From Chryseobacterium tructae (GTDB taxonomy: Bacteria; Bacteroidota; Bacteroidia; Flavobacteriales; Weeksellaceae), in contig NZ_JAUFQR010000001.1 of NCBI RefSeq assembly GCF_030409875.1, positions 1,984,001-2,048,000 of the forward strand: a DNA stretch of 64,000 bases, in the 5' to 3' direction. A model generated the notes under the pieces. The model was not told the DNA's origin. It worked only from the letters and a program-made list of their open reading frames with translations, and made no database searches. The translations under genes were made by a program, and so were the position numbers. Positions 17,797 to 27,700 of the stretch are shown in pieces; the stretch's first letter is position 1; each line of letters opens with the position of its first letter.

Positions 17797-18441
17797 ATGT
17801 GGAAAAGAATTAAACAATTTATTTTCATCGTTCTTGTATTGAACGTAGTTTTCATCATTTGGGGAAGATTTTTCAATCCACCCATTACCCTTACCCAGAT
17901 AGGAGGCCTTTTTGAGTATGGAAAATTACACAGAGACTATATTTCCTATGATGAAATGGGGAGTAATGTAAAAAAAGCAGTGATTGCTTCAGAAGATCAG
18001 AAATTCTTTGACCATAACGGGTTCGATTATACAGCCATAGAAAAGGCAATGAAGCACAATGAACAGGGGAAAAAAATAAGAGGGGGAAGTACCATTTCCC
18101 AGCAAACCGCAAAGAATGTTTTTCTTTGGCAGGGAAGAAGTTGGGTAAGAAAAGGACTGGAAGCTGTTTATACTTTCATTATTGAGAAGGTATGGAGTAA
18201 AGATATTATCCTTGAAAGATACCTGAATTCTATTGAAATGGGGCAGGGCGTATTTGGAGTAGAGGCAGCAGCACAATATTATTTCGGAAAATCATCCAAG
18301 GATCTAAGTGCCTCAGATGCAGCCTGGATTGCAGCTGTATTGCCTAATCCAAAGAAATATGATCCCAAGAATCCATCCCCTTATCTGAGAAAGAAACATA
18401 ATTGGATCATGAGACAGATGAGGAATGTGAGTTTGAAATAG
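17797..18441 (+). CDS. mtgA: Monofunctional peptidoglycan transglycosylase MtgA
   Basis: This 214-residue GT51 enzyme polymerises lipid II into glycan strands at the inner membrane. It has one N-terminal membrane helix and the GT51 motifs ASEDQKFFDHNGFD (catalytic Glu), GGSTISQQTAKN and KDIILERYLNSIEMGQGVFGV. The ATG at 17797 directly before the basic/hydrophobic anchor is preferred to an upstream non-ATG start at 17764. The penicillin-binding domain of class A PBPs is absent, as expected for MtgA. Confidence 0.93.
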   Translation: MWKRIKQFIFIVLVLNVVFIIWGRFFNPPITLTQIGGLFEYGKLHRDYISYDEMGSNVKKAVIASEDQKFFDHNGFDYTAIEKAMKHNEQGKKIRGGSTISQQTAKNVFLWQGRSWVRKGLEAVYTFIIEKVWSKDIILERYLNSIEMGQGVFGVEAAAQYYFGKSSKDLSASDAAWIAAVLPNPKKYDPKNPSPYLRKKHNWIMRQMRNVSLK

Positions 18442-18454
18442 TATCTTTGTACTA

Positions 18455-20494
18455 ATGAAATTCTTTAATTCCAGCACAAATTTTGAGTCAGTTCTTAAAA
18501 AGTACTTTTCTTTTAAGAATGAAACCCTTTCTTTGGAGCCCTTTGCAGAGCTTTTAGAGAGTGTGAAAAGAGCTGACTTTACAGATGTGCTCAATTTTCT
18601 TAGAAGTAATCCCAATTTTGCTGAAAACTTCAAGCATTACATTCACAATATTTTTAAAGGAAGACCATTCAACCTGTCCTTGACAGAAGCTAATATTCTT
18701 TCTGAAAATGCCTTCTTTCCGGAACTTAAAAAAAGAATCCTGAACAAGGTTCTGCCACCGGTAGAAAATGAGAAAACGGTGTGGTACATGATTGACAATG
18801 TCAGTCTCCGACCTAATAAGGACTTAAAATACCTTCACAACCTTCCTGAAAATGAGATTGATGAATTTCTAACCCTTATTGGTGCGTCAGATTTTATCAT
18901 TAAACCCAACGTGAAAAAGGAGCTTATTTTCTCGATGAATATCCTTTCATGGAGGGTGACGGGAATGGCTATGGAAGTGGAAGTGGTAAGGATGGCTCCC
19001 CAATATAGAAATCTAGACAACCCGTTTTTAGCTCTTCAGAATGAATTGGAGGCCTTGGCTGATGACCTTGTTAAAGATCCTGAGTTGCAACTGCATTCTA
19101 AAGACAGTAGGTATAAGCAAATCAAGATTTATGCAGAACAATGCCAGGAGTTTGTGAATATTGCTTTTAAGAATTCTGCTAAATACGGGATTTCAGGGAA
19201 GATCAATCAATCCTTGTTGAAAATTCGCCAACAAACCGAAAGAATTTATGAAATCGTACAGCTGTTGATTATTGACAACGAGGAAGATGTTTTGTTGAAA
19301 TCAAAACAGCTGGTCTTTAATATATTGAACTATAAATCCCATAAAAATAATATTGCAGATCTTATCAACGACAGTACAAGATTGATCTCGCATCTTATTA
19401 CCAACCACACTGCGGAAGCGGGAGCTCATTATATTACTTCCACCAGAAAGGAATATATGACCATGTTCTATAAAGCGAGTGGTGGGGGAATCATTGTAGG
19501 AGCGCTCTGTGTTCTGAAAATGCTGTACGGATATATTCCGGGAAGTGACTTCTCCCATGCATTTTTGTACTCTATGAACTATGCAATGGGATTCGTGATG
19601 ATCTATCTGATGGGATTCACATTGGCAACCAAACAGCCTGCGATGACTGCTGCTACGATGACCAAAGTATTGTCTGAAGAAGGCAACAGCCAAAGAAATA
19701 ATACGGAATTTGCCCATCTTGTATCGAAATTATTCCGAAGCCAGTTTATTGCTTTTGTAGGAAACGTTTTATTGGCATTTCCGGTAGCACTGGCTATTAT
19801 TTATGGGTTGGATGTATTCTTCTCACAAAATCTTGCTGTTGACAGATCAGATAAATTATTAAAAGACCTTGATCCTTTCAAATCCAAAGCGATTCTTCAC
19901 GCGAGTATTGCTGGTTTCTATCTTTTCATTTCAGGAATTATTTCAGGGAATATCGGGAATAACTCCGTATTCTACCAGATTCCGGAAAGGATTGCCAAGA
20001 ACCTTTCTATCAGAAGCTTTTTCGGGAAGAAATTTGCGAAAGGATTGTCAAAATATTATGCTAAAAACTGGCCTGGAATTGTTTCTAATTTCTGGTTCGG
20101 AGTTTTCCTTGGGGCAACAGCACCTGTAGGAATGTTCTTTGGACTTGATCTCGATATAAGACACATTACGTTTGCTGCCGGAAACTTTGCATTGGGATTG
20201 TACGGGAAAGATTTCTCAGTAGATTCCTATACGTTTTGGATGTCTTTTTTTACCGTATTTTTAATAGGGTTCTTCAACTTCCTGGTAAGTTTCAGTTTAT
20301 CCATGTTCCTGGCATTTAGATCAAGAAAGATGAACTTCGGACAGGTAAGTGAGATCTATAAAGAAATTTTTAAGTATTTTGTAAAACATCCGCTGAAATT
20401 CTTCCTGCCATTGAGTTCAGGATTGGATAAAAAAGCAGATGATCTGATGAGCAGTACGATTTCTAATAAATCGGAGAAATCAGAAGAACATTAA
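18455..20494 (+). CDS. COG4389 membrane protein ('site-specific recombinase' Gcr-like)
   Basis: The 679-residue protein has a soluble helical N-terminal half and about six to seven membrane segments in the C-terminal half (from about residue 345), ending in LKFFLPLSSGLDKKADDLM. It matches the COG4389 family named after gonococcal Gcr, usually annotated as a site-specific recombinase. No serine or tyrosine recombinase active site is visible, and a multi-pass membrane protein is an unlikely recombinase, so that name should not be taken literally. A TATCTTTG box at 18442 lies so close to the ATG that any transcript from it would be nearly leaderless. Confidence 0.8.
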   Translation: MKFFNSSTNFESVLKKYFSFKNETLSLEPFAELLESVKRADFTDVLNFLRSNPNFAENFKHYIHNIFKGRPFNLSLTEANILSENAFFPELKKRILNKVLPPVENEKTVWYMIDNVSLRPNKDLKYLHNLPENEIDEFLTLIGASDFIIKPNVKKELIFSMNILSWRVTGMAMEVEVVRMAPQYRNLDNPFLALQNELEALADDLVKDPELQLHSKDSRYKQIKIYAEQCQEFVNIAFKNSAKYGISGKINQSLLKIRQQTERIYEIVQLLIIDNEEDVLLKSKQLVFNILNYKSHKNNIADLINDSTRLISHLITNHTAEAGAHYITSTRKEYMTMFYKASGGGIIVGALCVLKMLYGYIPGSDFSHAFLYSMNYAMGFVMIYLMGFTLATKQPAMTAATMTKVLSEEGNSQRNNTEFAHLVSKLFRSQFIAFVGNVLLAFPVALAIIYGLDVFFSQNLAVDRSDKLLKDLDPFKSKAILHASIAGFYLFISGIISGNIGNNSVFYQIPERIAKNLSIRSFFGKKFAKGLSKYYAKNWPGIVSNFWFGVFLGATAPVGMFFGLDLDIRHITFAAGNFALGLYGKDFSVDSYTFWMSFFTVFLIGFFNFLVSFSLSMFLAFRSRKMNFGQVSEIYKEIFKYFVKHPLKFFLPLSSGLDKKADDLMSSTISNKSEKSEEH

Positions 20495-20502
20495 TAGAAA
20501 AT

Positions 20503-20530
20503 AAAAAAGCTACCATTGGGTAGCTTTTTT
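20503..20530. terminator. Bidirectional terminator
   Basis: A perfect 12-base stem, AAAAAAGCTACC/GGTAGCTTTTTT, with loop ATTG lies between the converging COG4389 gene and the bacteriocin-like gene. Confidence 0.9.
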
Positions 20531-20548
20531 CTAATATGGTGTTGATGA

Positions 20549-20716
20549 TTATGCGCTGCAATCAGGTGATTCAGGGCACAGTGCTGGTAATTGTGTCCAA
20601 ACGGCACACACTGTAGGGTCTGAGCACAATACTGCACAACATATCATTTGGCCTGCACCTTGAACTTTTTTTAATGATTCTCTTGATAATTTCTTTGATG
20701 TAAGTACTTTTTTCAT
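20549..20716 (-). CDS. Bacteriocin-like peptide with GG-type leader
   Basis: A 55-residue frame starts at the ATG 20714-20716 with MKKVLTSKKLSRESLKKVQG. The leader resembles the KKLSRxxLKxVxGG leaders of Bacteroidetes bacteriocin-like and natural-product precursor peptides, here ending in GAG rather than GG. The 33-residue core carries six cysteines (ICC, VLCSD, TVCAVW, ALCPES, PDCSA), enough for three disulfides or thioether cross-links. It is flanked by a strong terminator and lies on the strand opposite the COG4389 gene. No peptidase-transporter or modifying enzyme is nearby, so processing would have to occur in trans. A longer 60-codon frame in another phase overlaps it but lacks these features. 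Confidence 0.75.
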   Translation of the reverse strand: MKKVLTSKKLSRESLKKVQGAGQMICCAVLCSDPTVCAVWTQLPALCPESPDCSA

Positions 20717-20780
20717 GGTAATTTAATATTAGTTTAGATTTTAAATATATCAATTATCATTGAATTATCTTACATGTTTT

Positions 20781-21077
20781 TTATAATATTTGCAGATCAT
20801 CAAATTTATCTGCCCCGAACTTATCCTGAAACTTCTTCAGGTAAAAGCTTTTCCGCATTTTAAAATCATTTTTTAATAGGGGCGAATCGATTTTAATGAT
20901 GATAGATTTCTTTTCAATATTCACACTTCTGATTTCATTAAAAAGACTCTGATCAAGATAATCTTCAAGGAAATCTTTAATATCAAAGGCTACAAGTTTA
21001 TCTTCAAAACCATAGATCCTTGCGAAAGATTTCACAAGCTCTGATGACTGAAATTCACGTTTTTTATTCTTCTTCAT
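20781..21077 (-). CDS. DUF721 (DciA-like) protein
   Basis: This is a 98-residue soluble protein with the DUF721 pattern: an N-terminal helix, RSVNIEKKSIIIKIDSPLLKNDFKMRKSFYL, and a short basic C-terminus (described here as motif parts RSVNIEKKS and SPLLKNDFKMRKS). DciA relatives help load the replicative helicase in bacteria without DnaC. In flavobacteria this gene commonly sits just after recF, and here a carboxylesterase gene separates them. Confidence 0.85.
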   Translation of the reverse strand: MKKNKKREFQSSELVKSFARIYGFEDKLVAFDIKDFLEDYLDQSLFNEIRSVNIEKKSIIIKIDSPLLKNDFKMRKSFYLKKFQDKFGADKFDDLQIL

Positions 21078-21198
21078 ACGTAGGTTTTCGGCTGCCGGTT
21101 TCTTTTATATAAACGCAGCCCATCAATCTTATAAATAGTGTTTTAAAATACTTTAGTTATTCTCAACAAATATTCAATTTATTCTTAATATCAATATA

Positions 21199-22679
21199 TT
21201 ACCTGATTCCATCCCATACAGAACGCTCATCAGCCCTGTCATCAACGGTAATTTGTGATACAATATCAAACGCATAGATACACGGTTATTAGTATCATAA
21301 GTGTCCCAGCCAGGGTTGCCATTTGTGGCAAAATTCACCCATGCTTTATGAACCGTGTCTGCTAATTGCTGTGGAGGATGATTGCCTAGCATATTGGAAA
21401 AACCAGGATTGCTTAGATTGTCAAATACAAAGGCAAGTTCAATACCATGACAGGCACCAAGTAAATTGTTACAGGCAGGAGAGCTCCATGAAAATTCATA
21501 TACGTGCGTATTACCGTGTTTTTCCGCAACGCGCAGTGCAGGGATACGGTAAAACCAATCTGTAATAATTGCACTTAGTATATCACCGGGAGAACTGCCG
21601 GAGCGATTAGCTCGGTAGATTTGAGTAGCTTCTGCAGAGAGTCCATAGGCAGCAGCGATAGTATCCAATGCGGAATCTGTGATTTTTGGCAGGATACCCT
21701 CAGGGACAAGAAATAATCTAAATTCCTGACTATTGGTACCAATAAGGATATCTATTTCTTTACTGGAACCATTGGCAATACATTCTATTGGGGAGGCCGT
21801 TAATAAATGACCATCAATTACCGGTTCAAAAGGCATTAGGTTGAATGCAGCTTCACCCCATAACTCCATTAACGGCTTTGCCATAATTTCGGATCCTAAT
21901 TGTCCTTGTGCTGCAAAAAGCTTTTCAAGGCTTACTTCTCCAATGGCCTCTCGTGTAGGGGCAACGCCAAGTATTTCTGCTAATCTTGTACCAATAAGCT
22001 TTGCGGATGTAGGACTGATTACTGAATGCCCCGCTCCTGATTCTGCAATCGCCCGTCGAAATAAGCCCTGCGCTTCTTTTATAGCAAGCAATGTACATAC
22101 GCTCATTCCACCGGCAGATTCACCAAAAATAGTAACATTGTCAGGATCGCCGCCAAAGTTAGCAATATTGTCCCGAACCCACTTTAGAGCGGCAATCTGA
22201 TCCAATATACCAAGATTAGGAACCCCATCTCCAAACCATAAAAATCCTTCAATACCTATTCTATAGTTGATAGTAACTAAAACAACACCATCCCGTGCAA
22301 AGCTACTGCCATCATAACCTGGAACAGCCCCTGATCCAAGAACAAAAGCTCCTCCATAAATAAAAACCATAACCGGCTTTTTTTCAGTGGTATCTAAAGT
22401 CCAGATATTAAGGTTCAAATAATCGTCCCCCGGAATTACAACATTAGGTAATAGTTCAGCAAAGGGGCCTGTATTAGGCGTTAACTGAGGTGGGGTCGGT
22501 CCATATTCTGTTGCATTTCTTATACCGGTCCAGGGTATAGGAGGTTGTGGAGGTTGAAAACGGTTGGCACCAATGGGTGGGGCAGCATACGGAATGCCTT
22601 TGAATGTTAGGATGCCTTTCTCGGTTTTAATACCGCTAACGTCTCCATACTGAGTAGTAACTGTGTGTAATGTTTCCAT
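21199..22679 (-). CDS. Type-B carboxylesterase / lipase (frameshifted near C-terminus)
   Basis: This carboxylesterase of the alpha/beta-hydrolase fold is 493 residues long once one base is added to the AAA at 21268-21270. The natural tail then reads RFDIVSQITVDDRADERSVW and stops at 21199. As written, the frame instead runs on to 21174 with an unrelated tail. The nucleophile Ser lies in FGESAGGMSV, the acid is probably the Glu of TNSQEFRLF, and the His is in LGACHGIELAFVF. The oxyanion region is FIYGGAFVLGS. No signal peptide is seen, so a cytoplasmic role on xenobiotic or acyl esters is likely. It interrupts the usual recF-DUF721 adjacency. Confidence 0.88.
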
Positions 22680-22930
22680 AATAATTGTAAAAAAGTATAC
22701 TACAAGTTAGAAATATTTGGGTAAATCAAAGAAAATAAAGATGTTAATTATATTTCAGATAAGGTTCACATTCTGTGATATTCAAAAACAAATTTCCAAA
22801 TAAAAACAAAAGTCTGCATTTTTAGGAAAAATTTAAAGGGAAAGTGTTTAATATTTCAATTGTAGATTTTTTTTCTGACTATCTGAAATTAAAAAACTGA
22901 AAATGCATCTCCCAAATAAATAGCTTTTAA

Positions 22931-24010
22931 TCATATCTCAAAGATTATACTTTCTTCATTAATTTTCTTTACTACACTTTCAGTTCTTTCTCTGTGAGTA
23001 TCTGTAATAAAGATCTGGCCGAAGCTTTCTTTGTTAACAAGCTCAATTAATTGAGAAACTCTTGTATCATCAAGCTTATCAAAAATATCATCTAATAAAA
23101 GAATAGGAGTCTTTTTAGTAAGTTCTTTAACAAGACTCATCTGAGCTAGTTTTAAAGAAATAAGGAAAGATTTCTGCTGTCCCTGAGATCCTATTTTCTT
23201 AATTAAAATATGATCCATTTCAAAAAGAAGATCATCTTTATGAATCCCTTTGGAAGTATAAGTTAACATTCGGTCTTTCTCAAGGCTTTCTTTCAAGAGT
23301 GTCTCAAAAGAATTTTCCAATAAATGAGATTCATAAATGACAGAAACAGTTTCTTTTCCGCCTGAAATAATCTGATAGAAATTCTGAACAATAGGATTTA
23401 ATTGCTCTACAAATACCTTTCTTTTATTAAAAATTTTAGTTCCGAATCTGGTAATAGGATCATCATAGATATCCAGTGATTCCTTATCCCAGGTTCTGTT
23501 TTTAGCAAAATATTTCAGTAAAGCATTTCTTTGCTGAATCGTTTTTTGGTACTGGATCAGATCAAAAAGATATTCCGAGTCTGTTTGGGAAATCATAGCA
23601 TCCAGAAACTTTCTTCTGCTCTCTCCTGAATCGGAAATAAGATTGGAATCATAAGGTGATATCATTACACTTGGAAGATATCCGATATGATCTGCAAGCC
23701 TGTCATAGCTTTTATCATTCTTTTTGATTACTTTCTTCGCTTCTTTAGGTTGGGTGATTCTGATGATATCCTCACTGTCTTCATTCAGGATCTCAGCGTC
23801 AATGGTGAAAAAATCTTCCTCTTTTTTGATATTGTTGAGATCCGTATTTCCCAAAAAGCTTTTACCCACTGATAGATAATGCAAAGCATCCAGGATATTG
23901 GTTTTGCCTGCACCATTATTGCCTACAAAACAGTTGATTTGTGGGGAAAATTCAAACTTTTTCTCAGAATGGTTTTTGAAATTATATAAGGAAAGCTTCT
24001 TGATAATCAT
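22931..24010 (-). CDS. recF: DNA replication and repair protein RecF
   Basis: The 359-residue SMC-like ATPase loads recombinase at single-strand gaps. The Walker A motif is NNGAGKTNILDALHYLSVGKSF, seen near residue 32 (core GNNGAGKTN). The ABC signature region SQGQQKSFLISLKLA and Walker B TPILLLDDIFDKLD lie in the last third. Length and motif spacing are normal. The UbiA-like gene ends three bases before its start, so the two are probably co-transcribed. Confidence 0.96.
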   Translation of the reverse strand: MIIKKLSLYNFKNHSEKKFEFSPQINCFVGNNGAGKTNILDALHYLSVGKSFLGNTDLNNIKKEEDFFTIDAEILNEDSEDIIRITQPKEAKKVIKKNDKSYDRLADHIGYLPSVMISPYDSNLISDSGESRRKFLDAMISQTDSEYLFDLIQYQKTIQQRNALLKYFAKNRTWDKESLDIYDDPITRFGTKIFNKRKVFVEQLNPIVQNFYQIISGGKETVSVIYESHLLENSFETLLKESLEKDRMLTYTSKGIHKDDLLFEMDHILIKKIGSQGQQKSFLISLKLAQMSLVKELTKKTPILLLDDIFDKLDDTRVSQLIELVNKESFGQIFITDTHRERTESVVKKINEESIIFEI

Positions 24011-24013
24011 TCG

Positions 24014-24769
24014 TCAAAAATACTCCATTATTAGTAAAAATAAAAAAGGAAGTGCAGAACAAGTTTCTACCCCGAATGAAAAATAAGTGTCATCTCTTTT
24101 ATTTTCAGAGAAATAAATGAGAATATAGGTGATGATGCAAGATAGAAAAAATGCAGCAGCATAAAGAGGTTTAAGGTAAAAGATGCCAATTATGCTGCTT
24201 ATGAAAACCATTCCATAGGCAATGTATTTCGTATTCTGAACCCCAATCATCATAGGAAAGGTTTTTACGGTATCACTATTCATATCTCGGATGTCAAAAG
24301 GGAGCACCAATGCGGTAATATAAAAAAAGCTGATCAGAAAAATAGGGACACTGAATTCGGGGAGTGTAAGCCAGCAATTGACCAATGCCCAGACCAATCC
24401 TACATAAAATACTTTCAATAAAGGAATCTTCCGGATATAAACATCCAGAAAAAAGCTATTATACAACAGTCCCAGCACTACAATAATAAACCACTTTAGT
24501 AGTCTTATTTCATTATGATTATGAATAATTAAAAAGGCACAAGCAATTCCTGCAACAGCATTTAATACCAGAATTTTTAAAAAATGCTTGGTGTACTGAT
24601 ATTTAGTATAAAGATAACCACTGAAATAGGTGATAAAAATAAACAGGACAGTAGGGAAACGGAATGTGTTTTGCTCTTTCATGAAAAATACTGCAAAAAG
24701 AGTTCCCATTAAAGAGACATAAATTTGGCTGTCAATGACGGTTTTTTTCAGTATTTTTATAATGTTCAT
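24014..24769 (-). CDS. UbiA-like polytopic membrane protein
   Basis: The 251-residue protein has about eight membrane helices and a LPFDIRDMNSDTVKTFPMMIG loop resembling the second Asp-rich motif of UbiA prenyltransferases. The first NDxxDxxxD motif expected near residue 50-60 is not visible, where GYLYTKYQYTK stands instead. Catalysis as a standard prenyltransferase is therefore doubtful. It is divergent from the alpha-2-macroglobulin gene, with only 18 bases between the two starts. Confidence 0.65.
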   Translation of the reverse strand: MNIIKILKKTVIDSQIYVSLMGTLFAVFFMKEQNTFRFPTVLFIFITYFSGYLYTKYQYTKHFLKILVLNAVAGIACAFLIIHNHNEIRLLKWFIIVVLGLLYNSFFLDVYIRKIPLLKVFYVGLVWALVNCWLTLPEFSVPIFLISFFYITALVLPFDIRDMNSDTVKTFPMMIGVQNTKYIAYGMVFISSIIGIFYLKPLYAAAFFLSCIITYILIYFSENKRDDTYFSFGVETCSALPFLFLLIMEYF

Positions 24770-24787
24770 TTATCAAAATTAATACAT

Positions 24788-27700
24788 ATGAAAAGATTTT
24801 CCAAGATATTTATGCTTTCGCTGTTATCATTGGGTTTTTCACCGGTTTTCGCACAGAAATATTATGATGACCAGTGGAAAAAAATAACAGAGAACAGTCA
24901 GAAAGGAGCTTATAAATCTAATCTTCCCATCATTTTAGACCTGGAAAACCAAGCTATGAAAGAAAATAACACCATTCAGCTGATCCGTTCCCTAAAAGCA
25001 GAATTCAGTATTGTCAATCAAACAGTAGATGATGATCAGAATGATGCTGGTTCAAAATTCTTTAAAAAACTTCAGGAGGCAGAAGGAAAACTTAAAGGAG
25101 AGGAAAAGCTAGTGTACAAAGTTCTTCTCAACGGTTTTTTTCTGGACTATTACAACCAAAATTCCTGGAAGATCAACGGCCGAACCAATATTAGTACACA
25201 AGATATTGCACAGATTGAGACCTGGACAAAGCTTGATTTTAAAAACTATTTAACTAAAAGCTATCAGGATCTGGATCAGCAGAAGCAGGATATAAAAAAA
25301 GTTTCTCTGGAAAAGTATAAATCTCTATTCTCAGAAACTAAGGATATTGCCTATTTCCCAAGCCTGTATGATTGGTATTCCCTGAAAAAGATTGCCTTTT
25401 TATCTGAGAATAATATTTTTACAAAAAATGAACTTGCGGAGAACAGAAAATCCATCAATGCAATCTTTGATGAATTGATTGCACAGAATAACGGGAATCC
25501 CAAGTTGTATTTCATGAAGAATAAATTGGTAGATAACTGTAATTTCAACCCATGTAAAGATAAACTTGAACAGCTTCAAGCACTTGTGAAATCTGATGTG
25601 CAAGGAGATTATAAAGTGGAAATCATGGGGGATATCATGGATGAGCTTATCATAAAAAAGAAGGCAAAAGAAGCTATTGCTGTTGCTTCACAAGCGAAAA
25701 CTGAGTATCCGAAATCACCTTTTATCGAAAATATTAAGAGCAAAGAAGCTCAGATTACCAATCCGATATTGAGTGTCAAATATGAAAAGCAGACCCAAAA
25801 TAATCTGCCGATTCATTTTAGTGCAGAATATCAGAATGTTTCAGAATTTTCTTTAAACATTTATGAGGTAAAAGAAGACTTTACTTCCTTGATGAAGTAT
25901 GTACAGAATTCTTATGCGAATACCTATTTCAGTAAAGTAAAAAAGAAACTGGTAAGAAAAGAAACCTATCAGCTTTCAGATCCTAAAGATTATCAGCTTC
26001 ATAAAACGTCACTGGAAATCAAACCACTTCCTTCAGGGATTTATGTGGTAGAGTATTCGGTGGCAGGAACAGAAGTAAAAGATAATGATCCGGAAAAGAA
26101 TTTTTATTTTCTGGTTTCCGGAAACAAGATTATTTATCAGTCTAAATCTTCTCGAAAATCACTTTCAGATGATCTGAAATTGGTGAATAGTGAAAATGGA
26201 AAGCCTATTGCCAATGAAAGCCTTAGCTTTTATGAATTTGTAAATAGTAATTCCGTTAATAAAGTCGAAGGAAAAACGAATGAAAAAGGAGTTTTTAAAT
26301 TTCCTGTTACCGCTAATAAAGATTATTACCGGGTTTTTCTGATTCAACAGCCTACAACCAATGATTTTCAGATTATGCAGGTTTATGGTAGCAATGGTGA
26401 AGATTATAACCCGAATAAAGAAGCCCGTTCCAAAGCACAGATTTTTACAGATAGAGCAATCTACAGACCTGGGCAGACTGTGTATTTCAAAGTTGTAAAT
26501 ACCCGTTTGAATAATGAAGTAGAATCTGTGCTTTCAGGAGTTAAGCAAAAGATTACTTTGATGGATGCTAACAACCAAGAAGTTTCTTCTCAAAGTTTTA
26601 CAACCAATGAATTTGGATCCTATCATGGGAGCTTCATTTTACCAAAAGGAAAGCTAAATGGTGTGTTCTACCTTAATACTGATGGAAATACTCAAGGGTA
26701 TAAGGATATCAGAGTGGAAGAATACAAAAGACCAAAATTCGAAGTGAGTTTTGATCCTGTAAAAGACGAGTATAAATACGGTCAGACTATAGAACTAAAA
26801 GGGAAAGCGATGATGTTCTCCGGAGTTGCTTTAAGCAATACGACCGTAAATTACGAGATCAAAAAGCACAATATCCGATGGAGGTATTTCTGGTGGTACC
26901 CAAGAGATAATGATAATGAAAACTCAATATTAGGAGAAGCCAAAACCAACGAGAAGGGAGAGTTTGTCATTCGTCTGGATCTTAAAAAAGATGAAAAATT
27001 AGAAGGAATACAGATTGATAATTATGAGATCAATGCTTCGGTTACCGATATCAATGGAGAAACTCAGTCAGCCAATACAAATTTGAAAGTTGCTTCAGTT
27101 TCTCACTACATCAAAGCTGATGAAATCAAGAATATATTCAGTGATGAAAATACAAAACTAAAGGTAGAAACTAAAAACTACAATGAACAGAATCTTAAAA
27201 AATCATATCAGGTTAAGTTATCGAAACTAGCTGCTCCGGATCGAATTTTTAGAGATAACTTTAAATCGGAAGTTCAGAATCGTCCACAATATTCAAAAGC
27301 GGAGTTTATCAGTAAATTCCCACACGATTTATTTGATAAAAATGATGAGATCAAAAACTGGAAGACAGAAAAAGTAGTGGTAGAAAGACAACAGCAGCCA
27401 GCTTCAGATACTCAATCCTCTGACCTTGATTTAGGAAAACTGGAGGCAGGAGATTACCAGTTGGAACTGTTCAATATCGAAGGAAAAGACACAATTAAAT
27501 CAGCTCAATATTTTAGCGTTTGGGATAAAAATTCCCTGAAATCGACGCAGAAGACATTCTTAACGGTGATTGCCCCAAAAGAGGAAATCGCAAGAGGAGA
27601 GAAAACAAAAGTATATGTATATTCTGCAATTTCTGATGCATTAATCAATGTTTTTGTTCAGGATGGATCTGGTAAAACGGTTACAGAAACTCATCAACTG

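Noticed and set aside
18455..20494. Second mobile element based on the usual 'site-specific recombinase' name
   Set aside because: The protein is a multi-pass membrane protein without recombinase active-site motifs, and no repeats or att-like sites flank it.
20571..20753. Minus-strand 60-codon frame near the COG4389 terminator
   Set aside because: The overlapping 55-codon frame in another phase has a clear GG-type leader and Cys-rich core, so that one is the likely gene.
24725..24787. Extended start for the alpha-2-macroglobulin gene
   Set aside because: It overlaps the divergent UbiA-like gene and would bury the signal peptide, while the ATG at 24788 directly precedes it.
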